DNA of 9,383 nucleotides from Deltaproteobacteria bacterium. GTDB lineage: Bacteria > Desulfobacterota > Desulfobacteria > Desulfobacterales > JAFDCJ01. The first letter of the stretch is position 1. Every line of letters starts with the position of its first letter. Shown piece by piece: positions 6,037 through 9,383 of this stretch. The notes below the pieces were generated by a model. It saw nothing but the letters and a program-made list of their open reading frames with translations, made no database searches and was not told the DNA's origin. The stretch lies in contig JAJRVC010000699.1 of assembly GCA_024277475.1 (NCBI GenBank), forward strand, positions 1 through 9,383, read 5' to 3'. A program made the translations under genes and the position numbers.

Positions 6037-7299
6037 TTACGGTTGTCCGCATGATACTCGATCGGAAACCCGGCAATCATCTTTAAAAGACGGGTGCCAT
6101 ATTGCTGTTTCATATTCTTTGAGTATCGCTGAAGCAACATTTGACCAGCTGTACTCGAGGACGGATTTACGAATCTCATCAGCCGGCGGTGTAGAATTGG
6201 TGATAACCGACTGAATCCCCTTGGCCAGAGAGCGGGGTAGGGTATCGCCGACGACGTGTCCGGCCTGCTTTTGCTGTATCAGACTTTCCATAGCTCCCAC
6301 AGGGGTGGAAACAACCGGCCGGCCGCATGCCAAAGCTTCCAATCCGACCAGACCGAAGCTTTCGTAGTGAGACGAGATTACCAGAATATCCGCTGAACTG
6401 TAATAGGGCGGCAAATGCTTTTGATCGACTCGTCCAGCAAACAAAACGTTTTTTTCAATTCCTAAATTCATGGCCTTTTGTCTCAGGAACTGAGATTCGG
6501 GTGCCTCATCACCATCGCCGCCGATGAGTACCAATCGAAGCCGCCTGTGGCCCTTGAGATGGGACATTGCCTGCAGAAGCGTGTCGATGCCCTTTAAAGG
6601 CTCGAAGCGACCGACATAAAGCAGGATGATGTCGTCCGCGTCAAAACCCAACTGCTTGCGGGCTACCTGTTTTTCTTGAGGATGGAAAAGATCCAGGTTG
6701 ACACCGCACGGTACGACGCCGATCTTCTGCCCGCAAACGCCATAGAACCGCACCAGGTTTTCTTTTTCGCGGTCGGTTGGGGCCAAAATGCGATGGCAGG
6801 TTTTTACGAGCTCCTTTTCGGCGGCGATGCGAAGTTCGGGCTCAGGCGGGCCCACACCCGTTCGGTTTTTTACCTCACCGAGGGTATGCAGCATGACAAG
6901 ATGCGGCCGATTCCAAAGCTCCTGTGCCCAACTTCCCAATCGGCCGGACAGCCAGTAGTGACTGTGAATAAGGTCATACTCGATGCTTTCATGGGATCTG
7001 AAAGCCTCCATTGATTTAAAAAAATCAGGTAAATATGGATAAAGAGCCAGTCTGGAGAGGTTGCCGTTGTTTGGAATGCCGAGATGAATCAGACGCACTT
7101 TCTCAAAAAGGTCGATGACGGGTTGATACCTGCCGTTACGGAGGCGGGTGAAAATATCGATGCGATGACCGCGTCTGCCAAGCTCACGGGCAAGCTCCCG
7201 GATGTAAACACTCATACCGCCGGTGTCATTTGTTCCCAGTTCTCCGATAGGGCTGGAATGTATGCTGAGCATTGCAATTTTTAACTGTTTTTCACCCAC
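6037..7299 (-). CDS. GT4-family glycosyltransferase, MshA-like (GT-B fold)
   Basis: Retaining glycosyltransferase that would move a sugar, probably GlcNAc from UDP-GlcNAc, onto a small acceptor. The N-terminal domain resembles MshA (acceptor inositol 3-phosphate) unusually well: AMLSIHSSPIGELGTNDTGG, GGMSVYI (27-33), IDIFTR (47-52) and IHSHYWLSG (111-119). The C-terminal donor domain has VGRFEPLKG (229-237), ESFGLVGLEALACGRPVV (313-330) with the E-x7-E pair Glu313/Glu321, and PVGAMESL (333-340). I start at GTG 7299 because AAGGA (7311-7307) lies 7 nt upstream, giving 420 residues. ATG 7326 (429 residues, only AGG upstream) and TTG 7341 are alternatives. Sucrose-phosphate synthase-like and polysaccharide enzymes share this fold, so the acceptor is inferred. 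Context of a PIG-L deacetylase downstream and an N-acyltransferase upstream favours a mycothiol- or bacillithiol-like conjugate. Confidence 0.88.
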   Translation of the reverse strand: MGEKQLKIAMLSIHSSPIGELGTNDTGGMSVYIRELARELGRRGHRIDIFTRLRNGRYQPVIDLFEKVRLIHLGIPNNGNLSRLALYPYLPDFFKSMEAFRSHESIEYDLIHSHYWLSGRLGSWAQELWNRPHLVMLHTLGEVKNRTGVGPPEPELRIAAEKELVKTCHRILAPTDREKENLVRFYGVCGQKIGVVPCGVNLDLFHPQEKQVARKQLGFDADDIILLYVGRFEPLKGIDTLLQAMSHLKGHRRLRLVLIGGDGDEAPESQFLRQKAMNLGIEKNVLFAGRVDQKHLPPYYSSADILVISSHYESFGLVGLEALACGRPVVSTPVGAMESLIQQKQAGHVVGDTLPRSLAKGIQSVITNSTPPADEIRKSVLEYSWSNVASAILKEYETAIWHPSFKDDCRVSDRVSCGQP

Positions 7300-7341
7300 C
7301 TTTGTATCCTTGTTGTCGCGATTCATGCCCAACCTGGGCAA

Positions 7342-7355
7342 GCTTTATCGGGGAA
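7342..7355 (+). repeat. Truncated third copy of the cbi-flanking repeat
   Basis: GCTTTATCGGGGAA (14 bp) is identical to the right part of the 44-bp repeat at 3317-3360. It is preceded by GGGCAAG, which resembles the GGACAAG to the left of the full copies, as if the middle had been deleted. It lies just upstream of the glycosyltransferase start. Confidence 0.5.
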
Positions 7356-7370
7356 CCCAAAAAAAATAAT

Positions 7371-7441
7371 CACGAAAGCACGAAAGCACGAAAAAATGAT
7401 AATATAAATTTCGTATTTTCTAAATTTCGCGGTTTCGTGGT
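7371..7441. repeat. CACGAAAG tandem units with imperfect inverted partner
   Basis: CACGAAAG occurs at 7371-7378 and 7379-7386, and CACGAAAA at 7387-7394. The far side (about 7416-7441) carries the complementary TTTCGCGG and TTTCGTGG. The whole forms an imperfect palindrome about 70 bp long with an A/T-rich centre. It lies in the 327-bp spacer between the acyltransferase and the glycosyltransferase. It resembles a dispersed palindromic intergenic repeat and shows no coding signal. Confidence 0.6.
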
Positions 7442-7490
7442 GAAAAAGTTTTTTTACAAAATGCGAAGAATTCACAATTAAGACTCTATG

Positions 7491-7533
7491 CTTTTTCCAA
7501 GAATACGCTCGGAAAAAGTGGCCCCTTCGGGGC
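7491..7533 (-). terminator. Double hairpin terminator after the acyltransferase gene
   Basis: On the minus strand GCCCC-GAA-GGGGC (7533-7521) is a tight 5-bp GC hairpin followed by CAC and five T's (7517-7513). That T-run is itself the start of a second perfect stem, CTTTTTCC/GGAAAAAG (7518-7511 with 7498-7491), which is usable in both directions. It lies about 94 nt after the acyltransferase stop. If it works, the glycosyltransferase must have its own promoter between 7300 and 7490; I could not identify one. Confidence 0.55.
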
Positions 7534-7626
7534 AGCAAGCACATTGGTAATTTAAAGAGACTTCGTTCCGGCAGAACCTATAAAAAAGCGAATATCCAAA
7601 CCATCCAAACAAACGTCAAATTGATA

Positions 7627-8625
7627 TTACAATAAATCAATCAAGCACCGGTATAGCTGAACCGGCTGCCCCCCCAAACGCTTTTTATACACTTCCGCAC
7701 CTTTCAGGAAATCGTAGGTTTTTTTGCCGGATTGGATGCTTTCCTTGAGACTGAGCACTTTGCCGAGCAATCCCACACTCAACGAACCAAAACGTTTATC
7801 GTAACCGTTATTGTAAAGATACATGGTCGAGTGATAACTAAAACACAGGGCCGCAGCGACAGGCTTTCCGTCAAGATCGAGGAAAAAAAGCTTTAGGATT
7901 CGGGCCTCATTCAGAGCCTCTGCCAACTCATTGAAAAACGGAACCATCTGATCGTTCATAAACTCGGCTTTATCGGATCGATTGGATCTGAACAGCGCCA
8001 GAAAAACTGCCATTTCTTTTTTCAGCGAGGAAGCATCATCGACCAGTCGGTAGCTTATTTGGCCGGCCTCGTATAAACGCCTGAGCTTTCGTCTGATCTC
8101 ATGGCGTTCCTTGCCGCTTAAAATAGAGAGGTAGTCGTCCCAACTGCCCGGCAGCGGCATTTCAAATGAGACGTCATTGCCTTCGCATGAAATCCTGCAG
8201 CCGGTTTTTTCAGCCACCGGTAACAACTGCGCCATGACTGACGAATCCTGACGAACCGGCTCCAATTCCAGCCGCTTGACACCCTCTTGTTTTAAATAAT
8301 CTATCAGGGTGCGGTAAAATTCCGCAGATTTCCGGGGCGCGACGATAAAGTCGAGATTATCGCACACGTTCTTATCTCCCAAGAGCCGGACCGTATCGCC
8401 GCTTCTCTGAAGCGGTGCAATACCGATGGTACGGCCCTCATGGCGAATAGACAACAGATACAGCGTTGCGTTGCGGCCAAAGTTTTTCCACCAGATCTTT
8501 AACCAGACAGGCAATACAAAAAGACAATTCCATGGCAGAAAACTGCCGGTTCGCTGCCAGGTTGCAAAAAGGCTGTCCAGGGTCTCAGGTTCAACCGTGT
8601 ATGAATTTTCTATAGCGCTCACCAT
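7627..8625 (-). CDS. GNAT-fold acyltransferase, BioF2/CelD-BcsL type (Acetyltransf_6)
   Basis: Predicted N-acyltransferase of the double-GNAT 'CelD/BcsL' family, related in fold to FemAB aminoacyl transferases; its acyl donor and acceptor are unknown. The first half (about 1-150) has WLKIWWKNFG (41-50), TLYLLSIRHEG and GIAPLQR (68-74), typical of the family N-terminus. The second half carries SWDDYLSILSGKERHEIRRK (161-180), a helix-rich region, LFFLDLDGKPVAAALCF (246-262), YNNGYDKRF (271-279) with SVG, and YDFLKGAEVYKKRLGG (304-319), all hallmarks of this domain. It has 332 residues and no signal peptide or membrane helix, so it is cytoplasmic. Start ATG 8625 has only a distant GAAG upstream. 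It is first in a same-strand series with the MshA-like glycosyltransferase and PIG-L deacetylase, so it might acylate the amine freed by the deacetylase. Such proteins also occur in exopolysaccharide loci. Confidence 0.85.
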   Translation of the reverse strand: MVSAIENSYTVEPETLDSLFATWQRTGSFLPWNCLFVLPVWLKIWWKNFGRNATLYLLSIRHEGRTIGIAPLQRSGDTVRLLGDKNVCDNLDFIVAPRKSAEFYRTLIDYLKQEGVKRLELEPVRQDSSVMAQLLPVAEKTGCRISCEGNDVSFEMPLPGSWDDYLSILSGKERHEIRRKLRRLYEAGQISYRLVDDASSLKKEMAVFLALFRSNRSDKAEFMNDQMVPFFNELAEALNEARILKLFFLDLDGKPVAAALCFSYHSTMYLYNNGYDKRFGSLSVGLLGKVLSLKESIQSGKKTYDFLKGAEVYKKRLGGQPVQLYRCLIDLL

Positions 8626-9051
8626 TTGTTTTTTTGCTTCACAGCTAGTTCAGTTTTCTCACATTATCAGAGTAAAATAGTTTATTGAATAATAATGCAT
8701 AAATCAATTATGGCAAACCGGCCGTCTATATCGGGTAATAGTTCACCGCAGAGCTCACAGCCTCCGGCCCATAGGTCCTACCACATGGCCTACGCCCCGG
8801 TGGGAGAACGCCGAAAAGGTCATAAGACAATAAAAAAATAATGTTATGGGAAATAATTGGATAAATATGGAGCTCAATCGTGAAAGTGTCAAATCGAAAT
8901 TGTTCGGAATTAAAAGGGATTTGACATCCGCAGAATATGAATGGTACTTACTATAGGCTCAGTAATTATTTTTATGCATTTTTGTGGTAAAACAATATAT
9001 CAAGACAGACCCTTCATTGAGATAACAAAATCCGAATATCGGGGAGAAAAA
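8626..9051. other. Divergent intergenic region with a GC-rich structured island (about 8709-8820)
   Basis: A/T-rich ends flank a sharply GC-richer core. In the core GGCC(C)AT/ATGGCC pair around AGGTCCTACCAC (8766-8790), CCTACC can alternatively pair with GGTGGG, and GAGCTC is palindromic. I cannot assign it to tRNA, SRP RNA, 6S RNA or a riboswitch class, and its translations are short. It may be a non-coding RNA, a decayed mobile element or a repeat. To its right lies a 36-codon open frame (8846-8956) without a good ribosome site. TTGACA at 8921-8926 has no -10 box at a normal distance. Confidence 0.35.
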
Positions 9052-9383
9052 ATGGTAAACGTGGTGAAAGATGACAGCATCCAAATCGAAAAACTTGAAT
9101 TGGGACCCTTCGGCACCAACGCCTATATCCTGATTTGCCTGCAAACCGGTGCAAGCGTGCTGGTGGATGCGCCGGCCGAAGCGGGCAAAATATCGGAGGG
9201 GCTGAACGGAACCGTTCCCGAATACATCCTGATGACCCACAATCACATGGACAATACCGGCGCCCTATCCGAGCTGAAATCCGTCCTGAACATACCGATT
9301 GCTGCACACAGCGACGATGCCGGTAATTTACCGCTGCAACCTGACATTCTATTAAAAGATGGTGATGTGATCTCTATCGGAGA
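9052..9383 (+). CDS. Metallo-beta-lactamase-fold hydrolase, N-terminal part (cut by window end)
   Basis: The first 110 codons of an MBL-fold protein of the glyoxalase II-like type run off the window. The opening IEKLELGPFGTNAYIL (12-27) and VLVDAPAEAGKI (37-47) are the usual first strands, and EYILMTHNHMDNTGAL (57-72) is the metal-binding segment. The family motif HxHxDH here reads His63-Asn-His65-Met-Asp67-Asn68: the last ligand, which normally helps hold the second metal, is Asn. The segment IPIAAHSDDA (81-90) follows as in many relatives. The start ATG has GGGGAG at 9041-9046, six bases before it. An in-frame ATG at 8941 would add 37 residues without family likeness. It is divergent from the acyltransferase gene and separated by 426 bp. 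The substrate is unknown; a thiol-ester hydrolase role would fit a nearby thiol pathway, but that is speculation. Confidence 0.85.
   Translation, partial: MVNVVKDDSIQIEKLELGPFGTNAYILICLQTGASVLVDAPAEAGKISEGLNGTVPEYILMTHNHMDNTGALSELKSVLNIPIAAHSDDAGNLPLQPDILLKDGDVISIG

Noticed and set aside
8846..8956. 36-codon open frame (MGNNWINMELNRES...), possible small protein before the MBL gene
   Set aside because: Ribosome site weak for both ATGs, different frame from the downstream gene, and no family recognised. The composition is not absurd, so conservation would revive it.
8921..8957. Promoter TTGACA for the MBL gene
   Set aside because: The -35 box is perfect but no acceptable -10 box lies at 16-19 bp: TACTTA at 18 bp is poor and TATAGG is 25 bp away.

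Overview
The window reads as chromosomal DNA from an anaerobic Desulfobacterota (former Deltaproteobacteria) bacterium, probably close to Desulfobacterales. This is inferred from protein character and from the style of the intergenic repeats, not from a database search. It holds four gene blocks separated by unusually long, repeat-rich spacers. I see no tRNA, rRNA, CRISPR array, transposase or phage gene.

Region 1 (138-1385, minus strand) is one major facilitator transporter of about 414 residues. Its single reading frame is broken by an in-frame TAA in the central loop between the two six-helix halves. The N-terminal half also lacks any ATG/GTG/TTG ahead of its first membrane helix; the only codon well placed behind the strong AGGAG ribosome site is ATA. 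It is most likely a young pseudogene.

Region 2 (1386-2239) has no convincing gene but is rich in signals. There is a run of short hairpins (1441-1500). A near-perfect sigma-70 promoter (TTGACA, 18 bp, TATAAT) is followed about 100 nt later by a structured terminator with a T9 run; together these define a small RNA or a terminated leader. A further 266-nt spacer with inverted repeats leads to cbiM.

Region 3 (2240-4952, plus strand) is an energy-coupling-factor (ECF) Co2+/Ni2+ importer: a fused CbiM-PDGLE (CbiN-like) substrate component, CbiQ, and CbiO. The cbiQ-cbiO pair is bracketed by two 44-bp direct repeats differing at one base. No cobalamin riboswitch was recognised.

Region 4 (5150-8625, minus strand, convergent with region 3) has three loosely spaced genes, in transcription order: a BioF2/CelD-type GNAT-fold acyltransferase, a GT4 glycosyltransferase strikingly like MshA of mycothiol synthesis, and a PIG-L/LmbE zinc deacetylase. 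Together they could make a sugar conjugate, remove its N-acetyl group and re-acylate the free amine, which is the logic of mycothiol/bacillithiol synthesis with a different last step. Product unknown. This is the best candidate for an undescribed system in the window.

Region 5 (8626-9383) is a 426-bp spacer with a GC-rich, fold-prone island, then the start of a plus-strand metallo-beta-lactamase-fold hydrolase cut off by the window edge, whose metal motif reads HNHMDN in place of HxHxDH.
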